A DNA stretch of 64,000 nt. It comes from an uncultured Centipeda sp. (GTDB taxonomy: Bacteria; Bacillota; Negativicutes; Selenomonadales; Selenomonadaceae). Below the pieces are notes generated by a model. That model did not search any database. It was given only the letters and a program-made list of their open reading frames with translations, and had not been told where the DNA came from. Positions 9,219-18,301 of the stretch are shown one piece after another. Position numbers and translations under genes: made by a program. The first letter of the stretch is position 1. Each line of letters starts with the position of its first letter. The DNA lies in assembly GCA_905372865.1 (NCBI GenBank), contig CAJPQT010000001.1, positions 186,001-250,000 on the forward strand. Direction: 5' to 3'.

Positions 9219-9496
9219 AAAACACACCTCCATAGAATATGGGACATTTGCATTGTGTCCCTCTTATCAAATTATGCTCATCCATTCGATCATGAAATCA
9301 GAATTCATCCACACGAAAATACAGCGACCAGAGTTGCTCGCCTCCGTTGTCGCCACATGGAAAAGTGCTGTTTTCATTATGATTGCTGTATAAAAATACG
9401 ACCGCACAGCAATTTGAAAACGGCAAGAAAAATGATCCGATCCATTCACTTGGGGATTATTTTACCATCCCATCTCAAACAATGCAAATAAAATTT
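9219..9496 (-). other. Gene-free stretch upstream of RNase J
   Basis: About 280 bases separate RNase J from the terminator of the outer-membrane-like gene. No ORF with a ribosome site was found. The one notable structure is GGGACA-9-TGTCCC at 9241-9261, in the untranslated leader of rnj. No convincing -35/-10 pair was seen. Confidence 0.5.
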
Positions 9497-9531
9497 CAAA
9501 AGGCACCCCCTACATCTCGTAGAGAGTGCCT
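9497..9531 (-). terminator. Rho-independent terminator after outer-membrane-like gene
   Basis: Minus strand AGGCAC...GTGCCT hairpin (9501-9531) followed by TTTT, 20 bases after the stop of the 9552-10055 gene. Confidence 0.7.
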
Positions 9532-9551
9532 GCATTGAACCGTGTCTGCAA

Positions 9552-10055
9552 TCAAAAGCGCATCGTCAGTCCGACACCGATGCCGTTCTCACGACTGCCG
9601 TGATCCGGCTTGAAATTGTGATAGTTCACATTGAGATCCAAATTTGCAATCAGGGATTTGTTCAGCCCCACTTGGGACTCGTTGAAGTCCTTGCCCGCGA
9701 TGTAGGATGCGTACGCATTAAACCCGAGTACCGTCGGTGTGCTGAGGCCAAGCCCCGCAAAGACATTGTTCCTGCTTTCCTGCTTCATGCCCCAGCGATA
9801 GCCGCCGAGCAGACGGATGTTCTGATCGAAGACGTTGTACTGCACATAGGCATCCTTCGGATTGCCGTACTCGTCACGGTCATTGCGTGCCACACCGACC
9901 GTGATCTCATCCGTTGCCTTATGCTCGATGTATGCTTCCTTCGTACCGACACCGACAGCCGTATCATGCGTACCGAGATGATTGAGCGGAGCCGCCATTG
10001 CCGCCGAGGAAACAGACAGAGCAATCGCCGCAGCCAGAGCTGCATATTTCTTCAT
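9552..10055 (-). CDS. Small outer-membrane beta-barrel-like protein
   Basis: The 167-residue protein has a clean Sec signal peptide (KKYAALAAAIALSVSSAAMA, cleavage at about 21). The mature part of about 145 residues alternates polar and hydrophobic residues in short strands (AYIEHKATDEITVGVA, AYVQYNVFDQNIRLLGGYRWG, LNVNYHNFKP). It ends in GVGLTMRF, with the terminal Phe expected of Bam-dependent outer membrane proteins. That supports a diderm host. It resembles the small YadA-/OmpA-like barrels of Negativicutes only in pattern; no function is assigned. AAGGAGG lies before the ATG, and a terminator follows. Confidence 0.75.
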   Translation of the reverse strand: MKKYAALAAAIALSVSSAAMAAPLNHLGTHDTAVGVGTKEAYIEHKATDEITVGVARNDRDEYGNPKDAYVQYNVFDQNIRLLGGYRWGMKQESRNNVFAGLGLSTPTVLGFNAYASYIAGKDFNESQVGLNKSLIANLDLNVNYHNFKPDHGSRENGIGVGLTMRF

Positions 10056-10161
10056 CGGAATTCCTCCTTTCAGATATATTTGTATTATCCACTGAACATA
10101 TTGGAAATATATTATTTTCTATTTAGGATACAATGAAATTTTAACCGCTGGTGACAAGTTC

Positions 10162-11586
10162 TCAGAGAATTTCCTGCTTTTGCGCCCATGCAGAGACGAT
10201 GCGCGCCTCCTCCGCCATCAGATCACGCGCTGCCTCCAGCTGCATTTCCACCTGCTTGTACGAGGTACCTCCGTAAGAGTTCCGATATGCGACGCAAGTC
10301 TCGGGACGGATTGCCGCATAAATATCCTCCGCAAAGAGCGCGGAGAGTTTTTGATAATCCGCGAGCGGCAGGTCTGCGAGCCAGATACCGCGCTCGATGC
10401 AGAGCGCGACCGCCTGTCCCGAAACGCTGTGTGCCTGACGAAACGGCATCCCCTTACGTACAAGATAGTCCGCGAGGTCGGTCGCATTCGAGAAGTCCGC
10501 CGCGACGGCATGGCGCATGACATCCGCACGTACCTTCATTCCACGGATGAGCTGTGCGTAGACGGCAAGGCTGAACTTCACCGTGTCAATGGTGTCAAAC
10601 AGCCCCTCCTTGTCCTCCTGCAAGTCCTTGTTGTAGGCAAGCGGGAGCCCCTTCACCGCCGTGAGCATCGCCATAAGATGACCGACGACGCGCCCCGTTT
10701 TGCCGCGCACAAGTTCGGAGACATCCGGATTCTTCTTCTGCGGCATCATGGACGAGCCTGTGCAGTGTGCATCATCCAGTTCCACGAATGAGAATTCGCG
10801 CGAGCACCAGAGGATGATCTCCTCCGAGAGACGTGAGAGATGAACCATGAGGATGGATGCCGCAGAGAGGAATTCGAGAATATAGTCACGGTCGCTGACC
10901 GCATCCAGACTGTTCGTATAGATGCGCTCGAAGTTCAGCCGCTTCGCGACAAAGGATCGATCGATCGGCAGTGTCGTTCCTGCAAGAGCACCTGCGCCGA
11001 GCGGCATGATGTCCGTCCGCGCATATACTCCTTGAAACCGCTCAAAGTCACGCACGAGCATCCCAAAGTATGCCATAAGGTGATGAGCAAAGAGAATGGG
11101 CTGAGCACGCTGCAGATGCGTGTAGCCCGGCATGATGACCTCCTTGTTCGCCACTGCTGATTCAACAAGTGCGTGTTGAAGTTCCCGGATACGATCCAGC
11201 ACGTCCACAACAGCGTGCCGCACAAACATATGCGTATCGAGGGCCACCTGATCGTTGCGGCTGCGTGCCGTATGAAGACGGCTGCCCGCCTCCCCAATCG
11301 CATTTGTAAGGCGCTTTTCGATATTCATGTGGATGTCTTCGAGTTCGACACTGAACGCAAAATCTCCGCGCTCGATCTGCGCGAGGATGTCACGCAGCCC
11401 CTTCTCAATCGCCGCACGATCCTCCTCTGAGAGGATGCCCACTTTCGCCAGCATTTCGGCGTGCGCGATCGATCCCGCAATGTCCTCGCGGTACATCCGA
11501 CGATCGAACTGAATGGAGGCTTGGAACTCGTTGATCATCTCATCGGTTGTCTTGGAGAAACGACCGCCCCAGAGCTTCTCGCTCAT
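10162..11586 (-). CDS. argH: Argininosuccinate lyase
   Basis: ArgH splits argininosuccinate into arginine and fumarate, the last step of arginine synthesis. The 474-residue length is normal. The fumarase/aspartase superfamily signature GSSMMPQKKNPD is present, as is HTARSRNDQVALD near the N-terminus. The start overlaps the argG stop by 4 bases. It is the last gene of the argCJBDFGH operon; no clear terminator follows it, so read-through into the outer-membrane-like gene cannot be excluded. Confidence 0.97.
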   Translation of the reverse strand: MSEKLWGGRFSKTTDEMINEFQASIQFDRRMYREDIAGSIAHAEMLAKVGILSEEDRAAIEKGLRDILAQIERGDFAFSVELEDIHMNIEKRLTNAIGEAGSRLHTARSRNDQVALDTHMFVRHAVVDVLDRIRELQHALVESAVANKEVIMPGYTHLQRAQPILFAHHLMAYFGMLVRDFERFQGVYARTDIMPLGAGALAGTTLPIDRSFVAKRLNFERIYTNSLDAVSDRDYILEFLSAASILMVHLSRLSEEIILWCSREFSFVELDDAHCTGSSMMPQKKNPDVSELVRGKTGRVVGHLMAMLTAVKGLPLAYNKDLQEDKEGLFDTIDTVKFSLAVYAQLIRGMKVRADVMRHAVAADFSNATDLADYLVRKGMPFRQAHSVSGQAVALCIERGIWLADLPLADYQKLSALFAEDIYAAIRPETCVAYRNSYGGTSYKQVEMQLEAARDLMAEEARIVSAWAQKQEIL

Positions 11587-12797
11587 TTATTCAGCCCCTC
11601 CTGCATGAGTGCACGCACCTTAAGCGGCAGACCGAAAAGATTGATGAAGCCGCCTGCATCTGCCTGATTGTAGACGTCGTCATGCTCGAACGTAACGAAC
11701 TCCTGACTGTAGAGCGAATACGGCGACGTGGCTCCTGCGGAGATGATATTGCCCTTATAGAGTTTGAGGCGCACCTCACCCGTCACGGTCTCCTGTGTGC
11801 TGTCCACGAACGCGGCAAGTGCCTCACGCAGCTGGCAGAACCACATGCCGTCGTAGACGAGCTCACCGTAGCGGATCGCCATTCCTTCCTTGTAGTGATA
11901 GGTTGCACGGTCGAGGCAGAGGTATTCGAGTTCACGGTGCGCATAGTAGAGGATGGAGCCGCCCGGATTCTCGTAGACACCACGCGACTTCATGCCGACG
12001 AGACGGTTCTCGCAGATGTCGACGATGCCGACACCGTTTCGCGCACCGATTTCGTTGAGTTTCGTCAAGAGTTCGACTGCACCGAGTTTCTCTCCGTTGA
12101 CAGCAACGGGAATACCTTTCTCGAACGAGATGGAGACGTATTCCGGCGCATCCGGCGCAGCCTCCGGTGCACAGGAGATGAGGAACATGGAGTTCTTCGG
12201 CTCGTTCGCGGGATCCTCAAGATCAGAGCCCTCATGGGAGAGATGCCAGATGTTGCGATCCATGCTGTACGTCTTGTTCTCCGTCGCAACGGGGATGCCG
12301 TGCTTTTTTGCATACGCGATCTCAGCCGTACGGGAATCGAGATCCCACTCGCGCCACGGGGCGATGATCTGGAGGTTCGGTGCGAGTGCCTTCACGGTCA
12401 GCTCGAAGCGTACCTGATCGTTGCCCTTGCCCGTCGCGCCGTGTGCGATTGCGTCCGCACCCTCACGCTTGGCGATATCGACGAGTGCCTTTGCGATCAC
12501 GGGACGCGCAAACGATGTACCGAGCAGATACTTGCCCTCGTAGACAGCTCCCGCCTTGAGCGTCGGCCAAACATACTCCTCAAGGAACTCCTTCGTGAGA
12601 TCAACGATGTGCACCTTCGACGCGCCGGAGGCAAGTGCCTTGTCATGCACGGGATCGAGTTCCTCCCCCTGCCCGACATCTGCACAGACAGCGATGACCT
12701 CGCAGTTGTCATAGTGTTCCTTCAGCCACGGGATGATGACCGACGTATCAAGACCGCCGGAATATGCCAGAACTACTTTTTTGATCTGCTTTGCCAT
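11583..12797 (-). CDS. argG: Argininosuccinate synthase
   Basis: ArgG condenses citrulline with aspartate using ATP. The 404-residue protein begins KKVVLAYSGGLDTSV, the PP-loop ATP pyrophosphatase motif, and has the GATGKGNDQVRFE signature. AAGGAGA precedes the ATG at 12797. It lies 28 bases after argF and overlaps argH by 4 bases. Confidence 0.97.
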   Translation of the reverse strand: MAKQIKKVVLAYSGGLDTSVIIPWLKEHYDNCEVIAVCADVGQGEELDPVHDKALASGASKVHIVDLTKEFLEEYVWPTLKAGAVYEGKYLLGTSFARPVIAKALVDIAKREGADAIAHGATGKGNDQVRFELTVKALAPNLQIIAPWREWDLDSRTAEIAYAKKHGIPVATENKTYSMDRNIWHLSHEGSDLEDPANEPKNSMFLISCAPEAAPDAPEYVSISFEKGIPVAVNGEKLGAVELLTKLNEIGARNGVGIVDICENRLVGMKSRGVYENPGGSILYYAHRELEYLCLDRATYHYKEGMAIRYGELVYDGMWFCQLREALAAFVDSTQETVTGEVRLKLYKGNIISAGATSPYSLYSQEFVTFEHDDVYNQADAGGFINLFGLPLKVRALMQEGLNK

Positions 12798-12825
12798 GTT
12801 TGAAACATCTCCTTAGAAATATAAA

Positions 12826-13764
12826 TCAGTCACCCATAACGAGTGCCATGATCGCCTTTTGGACGTGGAGGCGGTTCTCCGCCTCGTCAAAGATCACATC
12901 GGCAAACTCCTCAAAGACATCCTCCGTGATCTCCTCTCCCCGATAGGCAGGCAGACAGTGCATGACAATGCAGCGTGCATTGCCTGACTCGGCAACGAGT
13001 TCCCAATTCACCTGATAGGGACGGAACACCGCCGTACGCGCGTCGTGCTCTGCTTCCTGCCCCATGCTCGCCCACGTGTCCGTGACGATGATATCTGCGT
13101 CCGCAACCGCTTCCATCGGATTGTGTGTGATTGTGACCGTCGCTCCCGTTTCCGCTGCATCTGCCTTTGCATTTGCAACGACTTCGGCATTTGGCTCGTA
13201 GCCCTCGGGCGTTGCCGCCGCGAAATTCATGCCGACCTTTGCCGCCGCATACATGAGCGAGTGCGTCATATTGTTGCCGTCGCCGACGTACGCCATCTTG
13301 AGGCCCGCGAGATTCTTGCCCTTGTACTCACGAATCGTAAGCAGGTCGGTAAGTGCCTGACACGGATGCAGGAGGTCGCTGAGCGCGTTGATAACGGGGA
13401 TGTCTGCATAGTGAGCCAGCTCCTCAATGCGTTCATGCCCATAGGTACGGATCATGATGCCGTCGAGATAGCGCGAGAGCACGCGCGCCGTGTCCTTGAT
13501 CGGCTCGCCGCGCCCAAGCTGCAGGTCGCGGCTGCTGAGAAAGAGTGCCTGTCCGCCGAGCTGGTACATCCCAACTTCGAACGACACGCGCGTCCGCGTC
13601 GAGGATTTCTCAAAGATCATACCGAGCGTCTTTCCCGCAAGCAGTTTATGCGGAATGCCAGCCTTCTGCTTTGCCTTGAGATCAGCGGCGAGCGTCAGAA
13701 TCTCCTCCACATCGTCCGCACTCAGCTCATGAATGGAGAGTAAGTCCATGCCCTTGTTCATCAT
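12826..13764 (-). CDS. argF: Ornithine carbamoyltransferase
   Basis: The 312-residue enzyme makes citrulline from ornithine and carbamoyl phosphate. The carbamoyl-phosphate loop SSTRTRVSFE, ornithine-side HPCQALTDL and the C-terminal HCLPAYRGEEI motif (catalytic Cys) are all visible. The first of two adjacent ATGs overlaps the argD stop by 4 bases. Position inside the biosynthetic operon indicates the anabolic enzyme rather than an arginine-deiminase pathway copy. Confidence 0.96.
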   Translation of the reverse strand: MMNKGMDLLSIHELSADDVEEILTLAADLKAKQKAGIPHKLLAGKTLGMIFEKSSTRTRVSFEVGMYQLGGQALFLSSRDLQLGRGEPIKDTARVLSRYLDGIMIRTYGHERIEELAHYADIPVINALSDLLHPCQALTDLLTIREYKGKNLAGLKMAYVGDGNNMTHSLMYAAAKVGMNFAAATPEGYEPNAEVVANAKADAAETGATVTITHNPMEAVADADIIVTDTWASMGQEAEHDARTAVFRPYQVNWELVAESGNARCIVMHCLPAYRGEEITEDVFEEFADVIFDEAENRLHVQKAIMALVMGD

Positions 13765-14978
13765 AATCCCCCTCGGTCACATATGTCAAGGATACAGTGA
13801 TCCAGTACACGGATGAGTTCATCCACTTCATTCTTCGTAAAGATCAGCGGCGGGATAAAGCGCAGGACATTCCCTGCCGTGCAGTTGATAATAACGCCCT
13901 GCTCCAACATCCGTCGTGCGATTGCCGCCGCATCCTCATTCCTCTGCATCTCCATACCGAGGATCAGTCCTGCACCGCGCACCTCCACGATGTGTGCGGG
14001 ATATTGGCTCTGCAAATCCGTGAGTGCCCGCTTGAAATGTGTGCCCACGTCCCGTACACCTGCGAGAAAATGATCATTTGCAACCGCATCAAGCACGACA
14101 TTTGCCGCCGCGCACGCAAGCGGGTTCCCACCGAACGTCGACCCGTGATCGCCCGCGTGAAATGCCGCCGCGACCTTCTCCGTGACGATAAACGCGCCAA
14201 TTGGAACGCCGCCCGCAAGGCCCTTGGCAAGCGTCACGATGTCAGGTGTGACACCACAGCTCTCATAAGCGTAGAAACTGCCCGTGCGCCCCATGCCCGT
14301 CTGGATCTCGTCGAAGATTAGGAGCGCGTCATACTTGTCACAGAGTGCCCGTACCTGCTGCAAATATCCGTCCGCAGGGGTACGCACGCCGCCCTCGCCC
14401 TGAATTGGTTCGAGCATGACCGCCGCCGTATTCTCGCTCATCCGTGCTTCGAGTGCCGCAATGTCGTTGAACGGCACATAGTCAAACCCCTGCGGCAGCG
14501 GCGCGAAGCCCTTGTGAAACTTCTCCTGCCCCGTTGCGGTCAGGGTCGCGAGCGTACGCCCGTGAAAGCTGCCCAGAGCCGTGATGATCTGCGACTTCTC
14601 GGGATGAATCGTATGCCCGTATTTGCGTGCTGCCTTGATTGCCCCCTCGTTCGCCTCGGCGCCCGAGTTTCCGAAGAACACCTTGCCGCCCGCCGTAAGT
14701 CTCGACAACTTTGCCGCCGCATCTGCCTGCGGCTCGGTATAGTAGAGGTTCGACACATGGATGAGACGCTTTGCCTGTTCGGCAATCGCATCCACGAGCG
14801 GCACATAGTTATGCCCGAGCACGTTGACTGCGATGCCGCCGAGCGCATCGAGATACTTGCGCCCGTTCACATCCCATACATACGAACCTTCCCCGTGGTC
14901 GAGGACAATCGGATAACGGGAAAATACTGGCAGATAACTCGCCGTATCCCGTGCCATAATTTCATGTTCGTTCTTCAT
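13761..14978 (-). CDS. argD: Acetylornithine aminotransferase
   Basis: The 405-residue class-III PLP aminotransferase converts N-acetylglutamate semialdehyde to N-acetylornithine. FFGNSGAEANEGAIKAARKY, the FDEIQTGMGRTG loop and TLAKGLAGGVPIGAF (with the PLP lysine) are visible. The ATG follows AGGAGCGAGC. Context within the arg operon favours ArgD over ornithine or GABA transaminases. Confidence 0.95.
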   Translation of the reverse strand: MKNEHEIMARDTASYLPVFSRYPIVLDHGEGSYVWDVNGRKYLDALGGIAVNVLGHNYVPLVDAIAEQAKRLIHVSNLYYTEPQADAAAKLSRLTAGGKVFFGNSGAEANEGAIKAARKYGHTIHPEKSQIITALGSFHGRTLATLTATGQEKFHKGFAPLPQGFDYVPFNDIAALEARMSENTAAVMLEPIQGEGGVRTPADGYLQQVRALCDKYDALLIFDEIQTGMGRTGSFYAYESCGVTPDIVTLAKGLAGGVPIGAFIVTEKVAAAFHAGDHGSTFGGNPLACAAANVVLDAVANDHFLAGVRDVGTHFKRALTDLQSQYPAHIVEVRGAGLILGMEMQRNEDAAAIARRMLEQGVIINCTAGNVLRFIPPLIFTKNEVDELIRVLDHCILDICDRGGL

Positions 14979-14990
14979 GCTCGCTCCTGC

Positions 14991-15875
14991 CTACGGAAGC
15001 ACCATTGTGCCGATACCGCGTGAAGTAAAGATCTCCAAAATAATCGAATGCGCCAAACGCCCGTCGATGATATGCGCCTTATGCGCCCCCGCCTCAAGCG
15101 CACGGAGACACGCTTCCACCTTTGGGATCATGCCGCCCTCGATGACACCGCTGCGGATGTATTCCCTTGCCTCGGCCATGCACAGCTGGGAGATCAGGCT
15201 TCCTTTGTCCGCGAAATCCTTGTAGACCCCTTCCACATCTGTAAGGAGCAGCAGTTTCTCCGCGTGCAGTGCACCCGCAATCTCCGCCGCAACATAGTCT
15301 GCATTGATGTTGTAGCTCTCGCCATGCGCGCCCATGCCGATGGGGGCAACGACGGGAACATAGCCTTGATCGAGAAGATCGGTGATGAGTCCCGTGTCGA
15401 TCTCCGTGACTTCGCCGACATAGCCGATATCGACCTGATGTGCCGTATCGCTTTCATACACTGTGGCGAGCTTCTTCTGCGCCTTGATGAGCCCTGCATC
15501 CTTACCGCTCAGGCCAACCGCACGCACACCGCGCAGGTTGAGCAGCCCCACAATCTCCGAGTTCAGCTTGCCGTCGAGCACCATCTCGGCGATCTCCACT
15601 GTTTCCTCATCCGTTACGCGAAGCCCCGAGACGAACGTGGACTCCTTTCCAACCTTTTTGAGGAACCCCGTGATCTCAGGTCCTCCTCCATGCACGAGAA
15701 TCGGACGGATGCCGACGAATTTCATCAACGCCACGTCGCGCATGACATTTTCCTTGAGCGCATCGTTGATCATGGCGTTCCCGCCGTATTTGATGACGAC
15801 GGTCGTTCCGTAGAACTCTTGAATGTACGGGAGCGCGTCTACGAGAATCTCCGCCTTGTCCTGATCGGAATACAT
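14991..15875 (-). CDS. argB: Acetylglutamate kinase
   Basis: ArgB phosphorylates N-acetylglutamate, normally the arginine-inhibited step. The 294-residue protein starts with the long N-terminal helix (LVDALPYIQEFYG) seen in hexameric, arginine-sensitive NAGK enzymes. TVVIKYGGNAM and LVHGGGPEI substrate loops follow. The extended N-terminal helix suggests feedback inhibition by arginine (inferred). It lies 12 bases after argJ and 12 bases before argD. Confidence 0.96.
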   Translation of the reverse strand: MYSDQDKAEILVDALPYIQEFYGTTVVIKYGGNAMINDALKENVMRDVALMKFVGIRPILVHGGGPEITGFLKKVGKESTFVSGLRVTDEETVEIAEMVLDGKLNSEIVGLLNLRGVRAVGLSGKDAGLIKAQKKLATVYESDTAHQVDIGYVGEVTEIDTGLITDLLDQGYVPVVAPIGMGAHGESYNINADYVAAEIAGALHAEKLLLLTDVEGVYKDFADKGSLISQLCMAEAREYIRSGVIEGGMIPKVEACLRALEAGAHKAHIIDGRLAHSIILEIFTSRGIGTMVLP

Positions 15876-15887
15876 CGAATCCCTCCC

Positions 15888-17099
15888 TCAGGTGTGATAT
15901 TCACCGTTGATCTTCACATATTCATAGGAGAAGTCACAGGTCCAGACCTTCGCCTCCTCCGTGCCATTCTTGAGGTCAATCTCGACAACAATATCATGCG
16001 CCGTCATCACCGTACGCAGTGCATCCGCATCGTATGATACGCCCATGCCATCCGCATAGACGGGGATCCCGCCAAACTTCACCGTTGTATGATTGGGATT
16101 CATCGGCACCCCCGCATAGCCGACCGCGCAGATCACACGCCCCCAGTTCGGATCTTCGCCAAAGAACGCCGTCTTGACGAGGGGGCTGTTCGCGACACTC
16201 ATACCGACCGTCTTTGCATCGGTAAACGATTTTGCGCCCTTCACATGAACCGTGATGAACTTGGTCGCCCCCTCACCATCTGCCGCAATCTTTTCCGAGA
16301 TGCCCTGGCAGAGTGCGAGCAGGGTCTCCTTGAACGTCTCGTAGTCCGCATTTTTCTCCGTGATCTTCGGATTTCCTGCAGCACCGTTGGCGAGGACGAT
16401 TGCCATATCGTTTGTACTCATATCGCCGTCGATTGAGATCATATTGAGACTGTGCTCAATGACCTCCGACAAAGCATCCTGCAGGAGCACGCCGTCAATA
16501 TCCGCATCCGTTGTGATAAAGCAGAGCACGGTTGCCATATCGGGGCGAATCATGCCCGAGCCCTTTGCAATAATGCCAAAACGGACTTCCTTGCCGCCGA
16601 TCATGACGGAGGTTGCCCCTGCCTTGGAGTAGGTATCCGTCGTGATGATTGCATTGCCCGCATCCACGCTGCCATCCGAAGAGAGCGCCTTTACAGCTGC
16701 ATGAATCCCCCGCTCTACCTTGTCCATCGGCAGAAGTTGACCGATGATGCCCGTCGAACCGACAATGACATCCGCTGACGTGCAGCCGAGCGCATCTGCT
16801 GCGATCTTCTGCATGGCGGCAGCATCCGTTTCGCCCTTCACGCCGGTGCACGCATTTGCACATCCCGCGTTTGCAACAATGGCATGCGCCGTATGCGTTG
16901 CGACAACCGCCTTGGAGACGTGCACGGGTGCGGCTGCAACGGCGTTCTTTGTAAACGTGCCCGCAACGGCAGCTTTCTGTTCGGTGTAAATTACAGCAAC
17001 GTCAAGATTGCCGCTCTTCTTGATACCGGCTTTGACCCCTGCCGCCTGAAAGCCCTTCGGATAGGTAACGCCCATCTTTGCACTTGCTTCGCTAAACAT
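15888..17099 (-). CDS. argJ: Bifunctional ornithine acetyltransferase / N-acetylglutamate synthase
   Basis: ArgJ transfers the acetyl group from acetylornithine to glutamate and so recycles it. The 403-residue precursor shows the self-cleavage motif KGSGMIRPDMATV, with Ala189-Thr190 as the expected scission site and Thr190 as nucleophile of the beta chain. The ATG at 17099 is chosen because GGAGGA lies 6 bases upstream; an in-frame ATG at 17117 has that site inside its own coding sequence. Whether it is monofunctional or bifunctional cannot be read from sequence; a separate short acetylglutamate-synthase-like GNAT occurs at 42767-43216. Confidence 0.95.
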   Translation of the reverse strand: MFSEASAKMGVTYPKGFQAAGVKAGIKKSGNLDVAVIYTEQKAAVAGTFTKNAVAAAPVHVSKAVVATHTAHAIVANAGCANACTGVKGETDAAAMQKIAADALGCTSADVIVGSTGIIGQLLPMDKVERGIHAAVKALSSDGSVDAGNAIITTDTYSKAGATSVMIGGKEVRFGIIAKGSGMIRPDMATVLCFITTDADIDGVLLQDALSEVIEHSLNMISIDGDMSTNDMAIVLANGAAGNPKITEKNADYETFKETLLALCQGISEKIAADGEGATKFITVHVKGAKSFTDAKTVGMSVANSPLVKTAFFGEDPNWGRVICAVGYAGVPMNPNHTTVKFGGIPVYADGMGVSYDADALRTVMTAHDIVVEIDLKNGTEEAKVWTCDFSYEYVKINGEYHT

Positions 17100-17130
17100 A
17101 TATATTCCTCCGTTCACTTACGAAACCACT

Positions 17131-18165
17131 TTACGGATACATGGGCACGAGATCCAGCCCCGCACGCTCATCCAGTCCAAATGCGATATTCATATTCTGA
17201 ATCGCCTGTCCTGCCGCCCCTTTGACCAGATTGTCGATGGCTGAGAAGACGATCACACGATGCGTGCGCGGGTCGATATGCCACGCAATATCACAGTAGT
17301 TTGTACCGCGCACATACTTCGTTGCGGGGTATGCACCGCGCCCAAGCAGTCGTATAAAATATTCATCCGCATACATTTTTTCATAGGCGGCATCGACATC
17401 CTCTGCCGTAACCCCCTCGCACAGCGTCGCGTAACAGGTTGCCAGAATGCCGCGCGAGATCGGCGCAAGGTGCGGCGTAAAGTTGATGGTGACGGAAGCC
17501 CCCCCCATCTCGGCAAGTGCCTGCTCAATTTCCGGTGTATGGCGATGCAATACGGCACCGTACGCCGTAAAGCTGTCATAGAACTCCGGATAATGCGTGC
17601 TCTCCTTCGGAGATCGTCCCGCTCCCGATACGCCGGACACCGCATCGACAAGGATGGAATCGAGCTGCACCAGATGCGCCTTGACAAGCGGAGCAAGCGC
17701 GAGAATGCTTGCTGTCGTATAGCATCCGGCATTCCCGATGATCCGCGCCGTCCGCACCTGCTCACGGTAGAGCTCCGCCAGACCATAGGCACGATCTGCA
17801 TTCGGATCGGTATGTGCCACATGATACCACTGCTCATAGATAGCAGTATCCGCAAAACGATAGTCCGCTCCGAGATCAATGATGCGTACGGGGCACGCAG
17901 AAACCTCCTGCACAATCTTCATTGCGTGTCCATGCGGAAGTGCAATGAAGAGCACGTCACTGTCCTCAGCAATGCGCCTTACATCCTCCATTGATTCGAG
18001 TTTATTCTCATAAATATTCCTCAAATGTGGATAGAGTTTCGATATGCGCTCTCCTGTATGCCGCTCCGATGTCATATGTACAATCTCGACATTCGGATGA
18101 CCGTGCAGCAGACGAATCAACTCTTCACCTGCATATCCGGATGCTCCGACGATGCTTGCCTTCAT
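17131..18165 (-). CDS. argC: N-acetyl-gamma-glutamyl-phosphate reductase
   Basis: The 344-residue NADPH-dependent reductase opens the arginine operon. ASIVGASGYAGEELIRLL is the dinucleotide-binding start, and IGNAGCYTTA contains the catalytic Cys; the usual motif is GNPGCYPT, so two prolines are replaced here. GVSGAGR follows. AACGGAGGGG precedes the ATG at 18165, about 30 bases from the predicted transcript start. Confidence 0.95.
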   Translation of the reverse strand: MKASIVGASGYAGEELIRLLHGHPNVEIVHMTSERHTGERISKLYPHLRNIYENKLESMEDVRRIAEDSDVLFIALPHGHAMKIVQEVSACPVRIIDLGADYRFADTAIYEQWYHVAHTDPNADRAYGLAELYREQVRTARIIGNAGCYTTASILALAPLVKAHLVQLDSILVDAVSGVSGAGRSPKESTHYPEFYDSFTAYGAVLHRHTPEIEQALAEMGGASVTINFTPHLAPISRGILATCYATLCEGVTAEDVDAAYEKMYADEYFIRLLGRGAYPATKYVRGTNYCDIAWHIDPRTHRVIVFSAIDNLVKGAAGQAIQNMNIAFGLDERAGLDLVPMYP

Positions 18166-18201
18166 TTCATCCCCTCCGTTTCAGTTTCGAAAAGATTTTA
18201 T

Positions 18202-18232
18202 AATTATACATCTTTTATGTATAATTTTTCAA
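18202..18232 (-). promoter_or_regulatory. Promoter of arginine operon overlapping a perfect palindrome (candidate ArgR operator)
   Basis: Minus strand TTGAAA (18227-18232), 18-base spacer, perfect TATAAT (18203-18208). The spacer and -10 are covered by a perfect inverted repeat, AATTATACAT-5-ATGTATAATT (18202-18226). A repressor bound here would occlude RNA polymerase. ArgR/AhrC is the natural candidate, though the sequence is not a textbook ARG box. Confidence 0.7.
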
Positions 18233-18242
18233 GTGTTATTTC

Positions 18243-18298
18243 AAAAAAATTTGCCGGTTTTCACAGTCATTCATCCAACGGACTGTGAAAACCGGCAA
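18243..18298 (-). terminator. Strong Rho-independent terminator after thrB
   Basis: A perfect 18-bp stem (18251-18268 with 18281-18298) and a 12-base loop are followed on the minus strand by seven U residues. It separates the hom-thrB operon from the arginine operon promoter. Confidence 0.93.
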
Positions 18299-18301
18299 GT
18301 A

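Noticed and set aside
9267..9449. 60-codon minus-strand frame in the rnj leader
   Set aside because: No ribosome site before either ATG, and no family-like pattern in the translation.
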